Counted from the first letter of the stretch, positions 1 to 13,038 are shown. The stretch is DNA of 64,000 nt from Pycnopodia helianthoides (GCA_032158295.1 CM063263.1:12410974-12474973), one strand, 5' to 3'. Translations and numbers: made by a program. Notes: generated from the letters alone by a model not told the origin.

Positions 1-3000
1 GCGAAGATTGCTCTAGTCGAACAGCACAGCCAGTTGCTCCTGCCCAACGAAAGGCTTCTCTTGCGCATAGCATGGGTAGAAACGGAGTACGGCCTCGCAC
101 CACGTACCTATTCTGACCCCGACTACCATGGTGGGATATGGCGTGTCGATCGTGCTATGTTTGATATTACTCGGACGATGTACAACGGAAACGAATTCAG
201 TGACATATTTGAGGCAATATCGTCTGAATTGGGAATAATCTGGACCCAGGTTACTTGGGAAGACTGCCGTCAGCCTTTATATTCCGGTCTTGCTGCCCGT
301 CTATTTCTTCACAACGCCGACCCCGTAATTCCACCGGTGAGTTCCACGGCTCTAGGGGTTATCGGTAAATTAAGGTATCCTTATTCTTATTATAACATAA
401 CACTACTCTTGTTTTATATATCCTGTCAGTTGACAAAGCAACTTCAAACTGTTATCCTATAAATTCATAAGTAATGTGTAATCGGTGGGGTTTTGTCATA
501 CAATATAATTCAAAACAAATCATGGCCGCGGTTGAATCATCCACCTGGATAACGCACAGTTCAGCGTGGTTCTACCATATTATTACATACAAACACATTT
601 TACTTGAGACGCATCACACTAAAACTCACTAAAACATTTCATTCTTTGATTACTGTTTCCACAGGGCATAAATGTGAACCAGCAAGCAAATTACTGGGAA
701 ACCAACTACCAGCACTATCCGCCAACTGGCAACGTGACCTATTTTTCCCAAAGAGTCTTAGAAATACCAAGTAAGTTGTTATTGGAACCGACACATTTTC
801 CCAAATGGTTGCCAGCTTTTTTGTGTGTGTTTTTCGGTGTGCTGAAGTCTTAAAATACGAACTTATTTATAAAAAATAAAACAATTTTTTGTTTTTTTTT
901 TGTCAGAGATCGTTACAATTTGTCCTTAAAAGAGAGAAGAAAAAAGGAAGCGGCCTTTAAAAATAAAGCAGGCGGGAACGCTAAACATTTTTTTTTTTTT
1001 TTTGCCTAAATCAAACAAGGCAAATGGTAAATGTGGCGACCCTCCATTGTACGTGAAATAATGTGCCGAAGCTGGTTTTAACACTTACACGTCGTTTTAT
1101 GATGTTTATTTTATTAAATGCTCATTAAAATTAATCGGACATTAACCAAAGTTTTACTAGTTTAAATTTGTCTTATTTTTCACCAGAATGTACAAACAAG
1201 GGCATTGACTTAGTGTTCGTAATTGACGGTTCTGGGAGTGTTGGTGTAACTGGTTTTTCTGCGTCCAAGTCCTTTGTCAAAGACGTTGTGGATTACTTTG
1301 AAATTGGTAGCGATCGCACACGCGTTGGAGTCATCCAGTATTCGAGCAGTGTACAAATCGAGTTTCACTTAAACCAGTACATGAATGAAACTTCACTTCA
1401 ACAGGCGATTGCCAACATAAGTTACTTAGGTGGAGGTACTAATACGGAGAAAGCATTGGGTGTCATGGTAAATCAAAGTTTCAAAGAAGAGAGCGGATCC
1501 AGGGGAATTGGTATCCCGCGCGTGGCAGTTGTCATAACCGATGGCCAATCACAAGGACCCGAGCGTGTTCGTGTGCCAGCAGACAGAGCTCGCGAAATGG
1601 ACATTACAATTTTTGCCATAGGTGTGACGTCAAACACAAATGAGGCTGAGCTGAATGCTATTGCAAACAAACCGAACGATACCTTCGTGTTTCACGTCAG
1701 CAATTTTGAAGCTATCACCAACATCGTAGCCACACTCCAAGACGATGCATGTGAACGTAAGTATATATAAATCATGAATATCTAGTATTTTTTAATTCTC
1801 TATTTTGATTTTCCACGAATACAGTGGTGGCAAATCGTCGTCAATTAGTCAGTTTTCATCCGCCATGACAAGAGCTTTGCTAGCAGTCACTTATTTCTTG
1901 GAATAAATAGTGCAACTTTGTCAGGTGATTTGCTTGCCCACTATTTCGGTGCGAATAATGTCGTATTCAATGCTTGAACTTTTGTTTCGTTGACAGGGCC
2001 TGCTCCGTTGCCTCTCGTCGTTACAGTCAACGTTACAATCGGACAGAACCAAACACAAAAACTATGCACAAACCATAAGTCCAGATGGTACAACCATTTC
2101 TATCCAAGCGACCGAGGGTTTCATAGTAATGTATGGATCGGCAACTGTTACAAAACCCAACTCGGCCCTTAATGATTTCAATCTAACAGCCGTGGAAGGG
2201 CAGGGTTCAGCGGAGATCTTCATTGGAGCCGAGTTCTTTAATAGAAGCACCAGTGGTGGGGGCAGCCGTAGACGACGCCAGGTATGACACTTTGACCCTT
2301 CATCTAAAATGGTACCGTATAAACCCACGGTGACGCGGTGACATTGCTTACGTGCCTGCCCATCGACCATTGAACCAATAAAATGGTTGAAACAAACAGC
2401 AAGGTCGTGTAGGTTAAGAGGGCAGTGTGGTTGGTAAATGAGACATAAACCGTCGTGTAAGCTCGACTTTCTCTTTGAGAAATTTGTTAAGTTTTTATTT
2501 AGGTTTTGTTTATTTATTTATTTATTTATTTATATTTTCGCTTTTTGTCCCGGGCTGTTTATTTTGTGTATGGTTTCCTTTTCCGAACGAAGATCAGCTT
2601 TATAGCAATCTGTTAACTCATGAACACACACGAAGTTAAAAACTACTACAAGATTGGTGTTTGTATATTTTTGTATGTTTTTGGCCGGGTTGTCAAAACA
2701 TGCTTGATACAAAATGTTTCTGTTTGGCTTGTTACAGGTAACCAATCAGAACGAAACGGACGCGAGCAGTGACCCGATCGGCATAGTCTATATCACCATA
2801 GAGGGAAAGCAAGCAACCAATGCCTTCTCGTTGGTTACAGCTGAGGGTGACGTCACCCAACCGGAAGCTACCCAACCCGAGACTACCCAACCCCAAACCA
2901 CCAAAGTGGAAGAGACCAGACCTGTCAATGGTGGTGGCACGGTCACTACGACAGTGCCATACATTGCTCTGATAATACTCCATGGAATAATTATTGCTCG

Positions 3001-3019
3001 TTTGGCAATTGCAATTTAA
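1..3019 (+). pseudogene. VWA/lysozyme-like surface protein, copy 1 (5' end outside window, frameshift in exon 5)
   Basis: Coding exons inferred from homology to the other three copies and from GT-AG sites: 1-336 (partial, frame 1), 665-770, 1187-1756, 1997-2281, 2738-3019. Exon 2 encodes the N-terminal domain with motif WVETEYG followed by YHGGIWRVD, resembling the catalytic Glu region of lytic transglycosylase or goose-type lysozyme folds (inference). Exon 4 is a VWA domain with MIDAS residues DGSGS, the Thr in GGGTNT and ITDG. Exon 6 gives a Thr/Pro stalk, then NGGG and a hydrophobic C-terminus typical of a GPI signal. Exon 5 is 285 nt instead of the 284 expected; an extra base near 2055-2065 shifts the frame and gives an early stop. 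Downstream sequence is still conserved in the shifted frame, so this is either a young pseudogene or an assembly error. AATAAA at 3037-3042, 18 bp after the stop, is a likely polyadenylation signal. Confidence 0.8.
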
Positions 3020-3707
3020 ATCCAAACTGATTTCACAATAAAGTATTGCGCACCTTTTGCACATGACTTCATTTGAACAGGGCGCCCTCTAGAATAAGTC
3101 AAAGAGAGGTTGGTAGTCTGGACACCCTCCGCATTACAGCTTTGTACGTACGCGTTCTACGCAATTAGTTGTGGGTGTTGTTCGTTTTGTTTTGTCTTTC
3201 TTTCATCATTTTGTCTGCAGCGGTGACGGCGTGATGACGTCAATGTATTGGGTCTATACCCGATTTTCGATGGCACATCTTTAAAAAACTCCCGGTCAGA
3301 AAATTGCCCCGGATTCCAGCTCACAGGGGTCCTGACCCCTTTCTGTGTCAGTATGATTTAGAATCTTTAAATTGGTACAGGTGCATAAAAAATGTTCAAA
3401 ACAAATATTTACAAGCCTTATTTCATGGAGCTGCTTTAGATAAACAATAACAGTGCTTAACAAATTATGCTGAGAAAATCTTTTGCAGGAAACTAATCAC
3501 AATTTTGACATGGTATTGTGGCCGGTAAGCTATTTCAGGTAAGCACGTTGCAGTTTCTGTTCTGCTAATATGTAAGCTTAAGCCTCCACCAATGATTAGT
3601 GCATATATTACAAACTAAAAGTTATTCATTTTCGGATCCTGCAACGTCCATCAGCCATGTACAAACAATTGTGCATGCTACATGTATTTTGTGCGTTGTC
3701 CATGCAA
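3020..3707. other. Intergenic after copy 1
   Basis: No coding exon seen. About 3280-3350 is a short fragment of a dispersed repeat rich in TGACCC/GGGTCA motifs, also seen at 14600-14840 and 42860-43020. The rest is unremarkable AT-rich DNA. Confidence 0.5.
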
Positions 3708-3714
3708 TTAAATA

Positions 3715-4190
3715 AGACATTAAACTGTACAAACCCATGTGAATGTTCAATGTCCAATATCAATGTTAAAGGTAGACATTCGCTGTACAAACCTATGTGA
3801 ATGTTCAATGTCCAATATCGATGTACAAGGTAGACATTCACTGTACAAACCTATGTGAATGTTCAATGTCAAATATCGATGTAAAAGGTAGACATTCGCT
3901 ATACAAACTATGTGGATGTTCAATGTCCAATATCGATGTACAAGGTATACATTCACTGTAAAAACCTATGTGAATGTTCAATGTCCAATATCGATGTACA
4001 AGGTAGACATTCACTGTACAAACCTATGTGAATGTCCAATGTCCAATATCGATGTAAAGGTAAACATTCGCTGTACAAACCTAAGTGAATTTTCAATGTC
4101 CAATATCGATATAAAAGGTAAACATTCGTTGTCAAAATGTCCAATGTCCAATATCGAAAAAGCAAAGTAGACAGTCGCTGTACAAAACCT
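3715..4190. repeat. 58-bp minisatellite, about 8 units
   Basis: Units repeat at 58 bp (for example 3781, 3839, 3897, 3954, 4012), each containing TGTACAAACCTATGTGAATG and CAATGTCCAATATCGATG. The last units are diverged and shortened. Open frames across it on both strands are by-products of the repeat. A single unit with similar left flank occurs in intron 4 of copy 3 (21861-21916). Confidence 0.95.
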
Positions 4191-5202
4191 ATGGCATTGT
4201 GCGAACATTTCTGCATGTTTTTTTCTTCTTTTTTTATTAGAATCACAATGTCAAAATTCGTTCGAATGAAAACAAATAAATAAATAAATAAAAAGCTTTG
4301 GCGAAAATCGAACCATGCAGCATAAGTTTGTTTTAAATTGGTGACAAATTGCTTTGTATTTATATCCCCCGCATATTTGTTTGTGTCATTATTTTAGTTT
4401 ATTTTACATTGACTTTTATATTCCACTTCGAAACCTACCCTATGTATGAGAAAAATTATGAATCGACTGAGGAGATTAAGAAGTATTAGACTGTCTCGCG
4501 CTTATAACAAAACGAGAAAACAATTCGAACGAAGACTTTTTATGATATCAGTCAGTTAAAATTTACCCATACAAAACTTTTGAAGATAAATACACACAGA
4601 GCAATTTGTTGTAGTTACAATGTCGATAATTAAATAATACAAACAAGTTGTTAAAATTAACATAGAAACAAAATTAAAACCCTGGGACGGGGATGCTTAA
4701 TTTTTCTATCATTTCTATAATTTTTCGAGACCCATTTGCCAATTTCACCCGAATTTGTGCGACTATTAACTTTGGTCTAATGATAACATGAACGTCAGTT
4801 TGGCAACATTTTAAATTGTTTACATACAGGTAACTGGACACCAGGTCAAGTCTTATTCTCTGGTTGTCTTTGTTGAATTGTTAAATTTACTTTACTTTCA
4901 TTCATTTCATGGCAAAATTTAACTTTCCAAACAATAAAGATATAGTTTTTACAGCTAACATTAAACACGTTCAACAAAAGTATTTGAACAAAAGAAACGC
5001 GCGCATGTAAAACCCAGTACGGTTGAGACCAATGGACCCGGAAGTTCGAATACGCGTGATACTTACCCAGACTATAGGCCTATAGGCTTGTCTTTGTTAA
5101 ATTGTCAAATTTACCTAACTTTCATTTATTTCATGGCAAAATTTTACTTTCCAAACAATAATGATATGATTTGTACAGCTGCCGTGTACAAAAGTATTAT
5201 CC
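4191..5202. repeat. AT-rich spacer with a ~93-bp direct repeat
   Basis: The segment 4862-4954 recurs with substitutions at 5089-5181 (shared cores TGTCTTTGTT, TTTCATGGCAAAATTT and CTTTCCAAACAATAA). No gene recognised in the stretch. Confidence 0.6.
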
Positions 5203-5436
5203 TTACTGCCACTTTGAAAGAATTTCAATGGCGTGAGTCACGTTTACAGTAGCAGTGCGTATTATGTGGTTCCGCTCGTCTGGAATTAAAACATCTCTTT
5301 TACCAACGCAAATCAACCAAGGGCAAATTTTACACCTACATGCCCCCTTTATTGTGAGCGGTTTTCCAGGTCTCAGCACGACGTGATGGATTGTACCATG
5401 ATTGTTCTGAGGATCTAAAATAACAACTGACGTCAT
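5203..5436 (-). other. Unrecognised 77-codon open frame
   Basis: A minus-strand open frame with a Cys pair (CRCKICPW) and mixed composition. It lies about 0.6 kb from a broken retroelement reverse transcriptase on the same strand, so it may be decayed retroelement sequence. No family recognised; could be chance. Confidence 0.2.
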
Positions 5437-5656
5437 GGGGAAAGTCCCGTTTTTGTCCCGAAACTTTTTTGTGTTAAAACAATGTTTGTTTTTTTAAACT
5501 ACTATGTTTTTGGAAGTATTACATGTCTTCCATGGATGGTCACTGTTGACCTTTAGCTGTTTTGATTTTAATTTAAGTAGGAAAAACACGCCCATTTATG
5601 TTAATGGCCTCATCTGGGGGAAAACGCAGCCGGTGTTATAGGGGATTTTGTACCTC

Positions 5657-5677
5657 GGTGTGTGTGTGTGTGTGTCC
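5657..5677. repeat. (TG)n microsatellite
   Basis: Uninterrupted GT dinucleotide run of about 20 bp. Confidence 0.9.
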
Positions 5678-6025
5678 CAATACGATAACTATAATATGGG
5701 CTGAAGGAAGTTGATTCAAACGAGGGAGCTATCAGACGAAAGTTCAACACAACTCGCTGTGTGGGCAACAGAATCCCCGGGGCGATTTGTTTTTAATACC
5801 ACACGCTGGCTATCGTATACACGCATAAGGTATGGGCGCCTTCCAGGATCCCTTCACTGTTGACCCCCAAAGTAAGTGTGTGGTACAAAACAAATTGCCT
5901 CCAGGGGAACGGTAGCCTGGACATCTGACGTCACACTTCGAGGCTCGTGGATAACGCCATATACCGGCCTCGTGCTTCCGGAAGGCCAGAATCCTGTCAG
6001 ATGTACCTTTGACCTCGCACACACA

Positions 6026-6260
6026 CTATACACTCATCACTAGTCGTGCCACACTAGCCAAGGTTTTATCTCCAAATGTAAGAACTGTTTTCACGTAGAC
6101 ATCGGGTTCCTTGTCAGCTTTCAGATGTTTCCATAGGAAACGGTGGACAGGCTGGTCCCTCTCTGCGATGCCAATCCTGTAATACACTTTAAAAATGTCT
6201 CCCATCACTGCCACTTCGTTTTCTCCGAATTTGAGGATAGCACCAAATAAATTATTTATC
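6026..6260 (-). pseudogene. BEL/Pao-like retrotransposon reverse transcriptase fragment
   Basis: The minus-strand translation reads MGDIFKVYYRIGIAERDQ, then VHRFLWKHL, EPDVYVKTVLTFGDK. This matches the pattern of the BEL/Pao reverse-transcriptase fingers and palm (GDIxxMYHxI, then HRFLWR, then DVYVxxxLTFGxK). The usual Met in the first motif is replaced, the frame ends at a stop right after LASVARLVMSV, and the YxDD region, integrase, gag and LTRs were not found. A small dead piece of an LTR-type retroelement; it has no likely function. Confidence 0.65.
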
Positions 6261-7286
6261 AGGACCCTTCATCCAACAACTTTCCGGCAGGAGTCCTTCG
6301 TAGTTATAGCTGATGAGTTGAAGATGAGTGCGAAGGGTTCAGTGTACTTTTCTTCTCTGGTCTGAGACCGGCGTGTTGCGATATGTAGTTGACTTTGACA
6401 TTGGATGTTACATAATATAACCCCTCGGGGCAACACGCCCGTGTACTGACTGTAGCTGTCTCAGCAAAACCACCACTCAATCAATTGTTAATTTACCCCA
6501 TCCTTCCAGATTGTGTGTTAAGTAGACCTGATTCCAAACTTGGTGTTTGTTTAACACCAAACTCCTTGCCCATTATGAAATCCGGGGAAAGAATTACACC
6601 GATGGTGTAAATTTCACCACCACAGTTAATGCAGTGTACAACTGGATATCTCCCAATGAGGTATAATTCGCACCTACAGCCAACACTTAAGTGTTTTTTG
6701 CTCAAATTCTTCAGTAACTTTAAGTTTAATGTTTAGATTGTTGACACCTTTAGAAAACAAAGAGAACACATGGAAAAGGTGACGGGAAGTAGAAGCGGGA
6801 AATGGAGCTCGTTAAAGAGAACACTGTTTGTGTAAACATTTCCCGTTCATATCAGGTTTGTCTGTTGCTGATCCCAGAATACAATGACAAGTCGAATAAA
6901 GAAGATACAAAACAAGAAGAACACCACATTGTGTATAGGGGAAGTTGCATGTCAAATAGCTGGCATATATTATTTCTCTTGAAAACAACCCATACAAAAT
7001 AACGCTATAAAGTCCAGTATAACTTTTAGCCAAGTATACCAAGATACAATAATAATGAACCAATTACAAGGGTGGCCAGGCAGTACTCAAGTACGATGTT
7101 TATCACCCGGGGTCAAGTCAGAGCGCCCGTTCAAACGAAATAAATTATGTATAAACACGTGAATACTTTTTTGTTTTCGTTTATGATTTATTTCTGTCAA
7201 AAGGTGTTTGCTTATTATCGTTTAAAAATTGATACATGAAATACATGTTCTATTCGTGTTGAAATTGCTTCAAAAGCATTATATAT
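6261..7286. other. Intergenic, no gene recognised
   Basis: A 70-codon minus-strand frame at 6493-6705 with CINCGG is present but matches no family I recognise. Otherwise no exon, RNA gene or clear repeat. Confidence 0.4.
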
Positions 7287-7478
7287 TTCTGGTATTAATG
7301 AAACCAAGGATGCCTGACAAGTGAAATCACTGTAGCTCACAAGCCTGAGGAAACCTGTAAACAAGGGTGCTTGCTATGTGAACCAGAAACACTTGGGTTA
7401 ACCCCTATACTCTTTCACGGTAAGTGTTCTGGGTTCTTTTACATGCACTACCAATCCTAGTACCCGAGACCTGAAGGA
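7287..7478 (-). mobile_element. Truncated SINE fragment
   Basis: Shares with 54714-54900 the string GAAACCAAGGATGCC, then AACAAGGGTGCTTGCT, ACCAGAAACAC and TTCTGGGTTCTTT. The 54.7 kb copy continues into a tRNA-like head. Here the head is missing, so this is a truncated relative of the tRNA-derived SINEs at 9372 and 54140. Confidence 0.6.
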
Positions 7479-8260
7479 AAGTCTGAAGGAAAATGTGATT
7501 ATTGTTTCATGTGATAACAAGATTATGGGCTTTTCTGATTTTTGTTGCTGTTGTAAATTCCGTACATACAATTATAATAATGAATCAGAACAAAAACATG
7601 ACGTCATCCCAATTTTCACCCATAGACCAATCCGTACGCGTAAGTGTAGTCTTGGTTCCTAGACCATGGTGTTTGTGCGTATATATTATACACACAACCA
7701 ACGTTCAGATCTACATGTACATGTATGAACACGGAATGTTTATTCATTACAACGTACAGTGTGCGGTGTACATAATGAACGTTGGTTGCAAACCGCGCCG
7801 CCATTGCTTGGACGCTTGCGGAGCAAGGTTTTATACACAAAGACATGGAAACACCGATTTCTTGTTGACTTTTTATGCGAGTTAGACCAAATTAAAAAAA
7901 AATCATGTTTAGAGTCCCCGCCCGCTTCCTTTTTAGAGGCAGCCACATTTTTATTTTATTTTTTTTTTTAAGGAAAAAATTTACGTTCTCTAACAAAAAT
8001 AAATAAACTGTAAAAAAAACAAAAACAAGATAGTACTTTTAGACTTTAGCACACACAAAAAACACAAATAACAAAATTGGCAACCATCTTGAAAAATAGC
8101 CCGGCCGGTTGTCTTAAAAAATATCTTGAAAACAATTAAAAACGGCCATTCTCCTTCCTGTTTTTTTAAAGGCAGGACGCTAAACATGTTTTTATTTTTA
8201 TATTGCCTAAATGTCTGGACATATGACCTAATGATGTAGGACATACTTAATAAAATTTGA
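7479..8260. other. Spacer, no gene recognised
   Basis: AT-rich with long A and T runs. Open frames on both strands here overlap each other and lack domain signals. A stretch near 8160-8215 (GGCAGGACGCTAAACATG followed by a T run and TTGCCTAAAT) resembles sequence in intron 3 of copies 1, 3 and 4, so it is a shared repeat. Confidence 0.4.
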
Positions 8261-8436
8261 AACTGAATAGAGAGTCAACACTTTAAATTCTGACCAAAAC
8301 AACAAACTGAATAGAGAGTCAACACTTTAAATTCTGACCAAAACAACAAACTGAATAGAGAGTCAACACTTTAAATTCTGACCAAAACAACAAACTGAAT
8401 AGAGAGTCAACACTTTAAATTCTGACCAAAACAACA
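8261..8436. repeat. 44-bp tandem repeat, 4 units
   Basis: Four essentially identical copies of a 44-bp unit containing CTGAATAGAGAGTCAACACT and TTCTGACCAAAACAAC, starting at 8261, 8305, 8349 and 8393. The near identity suggests recent expansion. Confidence 0.95.
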
Positions 8437-8933
8437 AACAAGCAAACAAACTTGCTGATATACGCAACTTAAACTCGAGAGTGCAGTTTCCGTGAAATAT
8501 CACACTTAAACTCACCTAACTGTCTGCGCCGTTTTCAGGAATCAAATAATGTTTTTTAGTTGCAAATATAATGCACAAAGTCTCATTAGCCTTTTGGAGA
8601 TATGGTGGACACTATAGGAGTGCGCTGTTTGGTTTGGGTGTAATCAGACAAATTGACCTAAACCTAACAGTGTCATAGTATATGTCCACCATATCTCATA
8701 ATGGCTGATTGATTTGGGATAAAAGTAAAATACAGAAAAAGGGGGATAAATAAATAAAACAATAAATTAAAAAAATTAAAAAGTCCTTACTGGGAAGCCT
8801 GCAGGAAGGTGAAATCTGATCTGAACAAAAGTAAAGTGTTTTTCCGGAAAAGCAATGATAAGCCAAAAATCGAAATCTGAGCATGTGAAAAATACAGTAT
8901 GTACTTCCTTGCGTGTGTTTCGCAGCATATAAA

Positions 8934-9198
8934 TAGACCGATCCATGAAGCTCCGCCCCTTACGTGTTGACCAATCACAACCTTGGCTATACGCCACCGA
9001 AAGTCCGACAAAGTTCGACACGCTAAAATCCCATTAGAAAAGTAAACATGCGTGCGCGCGTACTTAAAGCGCGCATGTTCATGTCGCGAGTGTGGCATTG
9101 GAGAGACGCACATGTGCTGCACACGTGTGCAGTGGTGAGGCAGCCAATGCTGTGATTGGTCAATATGCTAAAGGGGTGGGGCTTAATGGATCGGTCTA
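8934..9198. mobile_element. MITE with TAGACCGATCC inverted ends
   Basis: Terminal inverted repeats TAGACCGATCCAT ... ATGGATCGGTCTA, with internal matching arms (TTGACCAATCACA / TGTGATTGGTCAA). The ends have TA at the borders, as do the TAGACC-type elements at 27823-28130 and 59070-59240. No open frame of note: non-autonomous. Confidence 0.8.
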
Positions 9199-9371
9199 TA
9201 AGCTCATAATCCACATTTTCGGCACGGTTCATGATTGACGAAGGCACATTTTAGGTATCGACTGTCACTAATTGGTCATGGGGAAGATGTTAACAATAGG
9301 TAGGTGTTTTAACAACTTTTTAAAAGAATTGGTTCTTTAAAAAAACAAATCTCCGAAGGAGCTAGAGTTTG

Positions 9372-9798
9372 TAATAAATAATAATAATAATAATAACAAT
9401 AATAACTGTATTTATATAGCGCCTTTTGCCAAAGGATACAAAGCGCTCAGTATTTTTACCTGCCATGTATGTGGAGCTACGTTTTGAAGTATGAGACCTA
9501 TGCATTTATAGCACAATGTAATGGTTTACAAGGTGCGGTGGCGCAATATGCTGCCAATCAAACCAGGAACACCGGGGCGAACCCCTTCTCTTTTCGATAA
9601 GTGCACTGGGTTCTTTTACGTGCATTACACAACACACGGGACCAACGGCTTTACGTCCCATCCGAAGGACGAAGCAATAATGGTTAAGTGTCTTGCTTAA
9701 GGACACAAGTGTCACGACTGGGACTCGAACCCACACTCTGCTGAACAGAAACACCAGAGCTTGAGTCCGGTGCTCTTATCCGCTCGGCCACGACACGC
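9372..9798 (-). mobile_element. tRNA-Leu-derived SINE
   Basis: Read on the minus strand it starts with a tRNA-like head: A box GTGGCCGAGCGGATAAG, an anticodon-loop region ACTCAAG resembling tRNA-Leu(CAA), a variable-arm-like stretch, and B box GGGTTCGAATCCCAG. A ~250-bp body follows, ending in AGCGC, TATATAAATA and an (ATT)n tail. Near-full-length second copy at 54140-54564. It lies about 90 bp upstream of the candidate first exon of copy 2. Confidence 0.85.
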
Positions 9799-10894
9799 CA
9801 CGATAAGCAATTGAGGTTATAGCAAAAGACAATTTGTGCCTTTAATTTGTTAATATTTTTATCAATGTTCTCAATTTATTCAAGCATCATGGCTGTTAGA
9901 ATTATGTGCAAAGCTGCGTGTTTCGCAGTTTTTGTGACCCTAAAGGCACACTTTTTCAATTTTCCGACCCACCTCGAACGAACACCAGCCACCACAATTC
10001 CAACAATTATTCGTAGATCAAGTTTACCCACAATTAATGCTATGTTTCCGAATCAAGTAAATTCAGATTCTGAAACGCTGCTGAATGATAAATTGATGCA
10101 CACAAGGTTGATCGTGTTTCCAATTTGTTTTTGGCAGGTGCCCTGTGGGCCACTTTGATGATCACGTTCTGCTTCAAGCAGTCACTGGCTGGTGGAACGG
10201 ACAGCACCATCGTCCCGGGAGCCAAAGGTGTCGATGTGGTGGATGCCTCCATCGCGAAGATTGCTCGAGTTTACCAATGCATCCCATCGCTCCAGCCAGA
10301 CGATAGACTTCTTTCGCGTATCGCGTATGTAGAAACGAGGTACGGCACTCGATCGGGTACCTATTCCGACCCCAACTACCATGGTGGGATATGGCGTGTC
10401 GATCTTGATATGTTTAATATTACTCAGGCGATGTACAACATAGATGAATTCAGTGATATATTTGAGGCAGTATCGTCTGCCTTGGGAATAACCTGGAACC
10501 AGGCTACTTGGGTAGACTGCCGTCAGCCTTTATACTCCGGTCTTGCTGCCCGTCTATTTCTTCACAACGCCAACCCTGTAATTCCACCGGTGAGTCCCAT
10601 AGTTCTTTCTGTTGTCAGTAACTTGAGGTATACTTTAAGGTTAAACCTTACGTGCTTTAGACACCCTGTGGATTGACAAGACAGATTCTGTAGAGCGGGA
10701 AAATTTAACTTGCGACCTCAAGATTAAAGGTACACGTTGCCTTGAATCGGCCGAGTTGGTCTATAAAAAACGTTTGTAAGCCGTTTGTTATAAAATGCAT
10801 ATGGTTAGAAAGATGTTTTAAAAGTAGAATACAATGATCCACACAAATATGCCTCGAAATTGCGTGGTTTTCCTTTTACAACGTGTACCTGTAA

Positions 10895-11060
10895 TGTGTC
10901 GGCGCTCTAGCAACTGAGCCAAACCCTATTGGCAGTCTCCCCATTTTGTCAATATAATATCTTTGTAAGGGTGCCAGCCAGAGATCCATCAACCTGTAAC
11001 TGCCGTTTAGACAGGGATCATATCCAAGTTTACATACAACCTGGGAAGCCTTGTGGTATT
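10895..11060. repeat. Dispersed repeat in intron 2 of copy 2
   Basis: Shares blocks (GGCAGTCTCCC, CAGGGATC, ACATCCAAGTT-like, AACCTGGGAAG) with 38950-39250 inside the large TA-flanked element. Probably fragments of one SINE-like family. Confidence 0.45.
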
Positions 11061-12377
11061 ACAAATCACTTTACTCAAAAACAACGCAATCCGGTCGATT
11101 CATAACTTTCGATGTGATTTACCGAGCATAAAAAAAACATCAAGGTAGTTATAAATACCACTTTTTTGAGACGCGTCACATTGATTCACTAAAGCATTTG
11201 TCTTTCTCGGATTTTACAGGGCTGGGCTGTGCAGGATCAAGCAAACTATTGGCGAGGACACTACCAGCACGTTCCACCTACTGGCACAGTCGAGGAATTC
11301 GTTCAATCAATGTCTGAAATACCTGGTATGTTAATAATTCCTTAAATTTTAAAGTCCATTTTTCGTATCTTCCTTTTGTCGCTGCTTTCACCGTGGTAGT
11401 TTTTTGTTTGTACGTTTACCTCTTATTTGATACATAGTCAAACATACTTTATCACTGAAGAGATATATTAAAAACGAAGAATGTTTGACGATCGTTGTGA
11501 TCCAGCCTGAAGGAAATCGTGCACATAAAATGAAATTGACAACATTTTTTATTACATCATTTGCAGAGATGTCCCCATATATACTCGTTATTTATTTATT
11601 TACTGTTCTTCACACAATACAGTTCTGTTGTTTGTTTTCATGTGATTGTGTGTTTTCACCCACTAGGCTGTGAAGTAAAGGGCATTGATTTAGTCTTCGT
11701 TATTGACGGATCGGGGAGCGTTAAACCAGCTGACTTTAACACCTCGATCACCTTTGTCAATCAGGTCGTCGACAATTTTGAAATTGGTAGCGATCGCACA
11801 CGCGTTGGAGTCATCCAGTATTCCAGCAGTGTACAAATCGAGTTTCACTTAAACCAATACACGAGTAAAAGTTCACTTCAACAGGCGATTGCCAACATAA
11901 GTTACTTAGGTGGAGGTACTAATACGGAGAAAGCATTGGGTGTCATGGTAGATCAAAGTTTCAAGGAAGAGAACGGAGCCAGGGAATTGGTATCCCGCGC
12001 GTGGCAGTTGTCATAACTGATGGCCAATCACAAGGACCCGACCGTGTTCGTGTGCCAGCAGACAGAGCTCGCGAAATGGACATTACAATTTTTGCCATAG
12101 GTGTGACGTCAAACATAAATGAGGATGAGCTGAATGCTATTGCAAACAAACCGAGCAATACCTTCGTGTTTAAAGTAGACGATTTTGACGAAATCCCCAC
12201 CATCGGTGCTATTCTCCAAGACAGTGCATGTTATCGTAAGTATACACTTAGCTTGCTTGGTAATTATCTAGTATCATTGATAATTTAGTTTTCTAGAACA
12301 ACAGATGTCAACAATGATTGTAACATTAAGATGTTACAGATGCAGTTATCGAGGGGCGTTAACAAAAGCCAGTGGTG

Positions 12378-12396
12378 TAGCACCCCCCCCCCCCCA
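12378..12396. repeat. poly-C run
   Basis: About 14 consecutive C in intron 4 of copy 2; other C-runs occur near 15123, 35877 and 56250. Confidence 0.8.
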
Positions 12397-12877
12397 TAGA
12401 GATTGGTACTGAATAAAATCTTATGGTAAAAGAATACTTTTCGTTGCAAAAAGTATTTGAACGTGTAGTTTTCAATGACCCAATCATGATCGGCCTATAG
12501 AACAGGAAACGCTCGCGATACGAATTACCAAATTACATTCGTCAGGTCAGGCAGTGTTTGATTAGCTACCAAACGCCCTAACTCGCAATCTCACGGAGGT
12601 TAATCCACAAGAGGGCGCTATTAATTTCAAACAACAATGTATTGACTATCAGGTAGACTAAAAGCCACGATCGCAGACTTGGAACCAAGTCTAGGAACAT
12701 GCGTGATCGCGTTCCTACATTTTACAAACTTCCTGAAGTTTTGACGGAAAAAATATTCAATTTTTCATTTGTATTTATTTATTTATTACCTGGAAACTGG
12801 TCAAAAAAGAGGAAGGTCGAACGGGATTCTGCGTCCGTTTAATCAATTTATATGTAGTTTTGACACAGATTCCACTG

Positions 12878-13038
12878 GGGTCGATTTCACAAAACTCTTC
12901 CTAACTTAGGACTAGTCCTAGGCAATGCTAAGAGATAGGACTAGTCCTAACTTAGGACCAGTACTTAGGACTAGTCCTATCTCTTAGCATTGCCTAGGAC
13001 TAGTCCTAAGTTAGGAAGAGTTTTGTGAAATTGAGCCC
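12878..13038. mobile_element. Near-perfect palindromic foldback element
   Basis: Left arm TTTCACAAAACTCTTCCTAA... mirrors right arm ...TTAGGAAGAGTTTTGTGAAA. The arms are about 70 bp with a loop of about 15 bp, and contain repeated TTAGGACTAGTCCTA sub-palindromes. It lies in intron 4 of copy 2 and could form a long hairpin in the transcript. Confidence 0.9.

Noticed and set aside
3626..4246. Several open frames on both strands with repeated MNVYLVHRYWTLNIH-like peptides
   Set aside because: They arise from the 58-bp minisatellite; no start context, domain or splice support.
9700..9798. A possible functional tRNA-Leu gene (also at 54490-54564)
   Set aside because: The tRNA-like part is joined to a SINE body and (ATT)n tail, its acceptor stem does not pair cleanly, and several copies exist.
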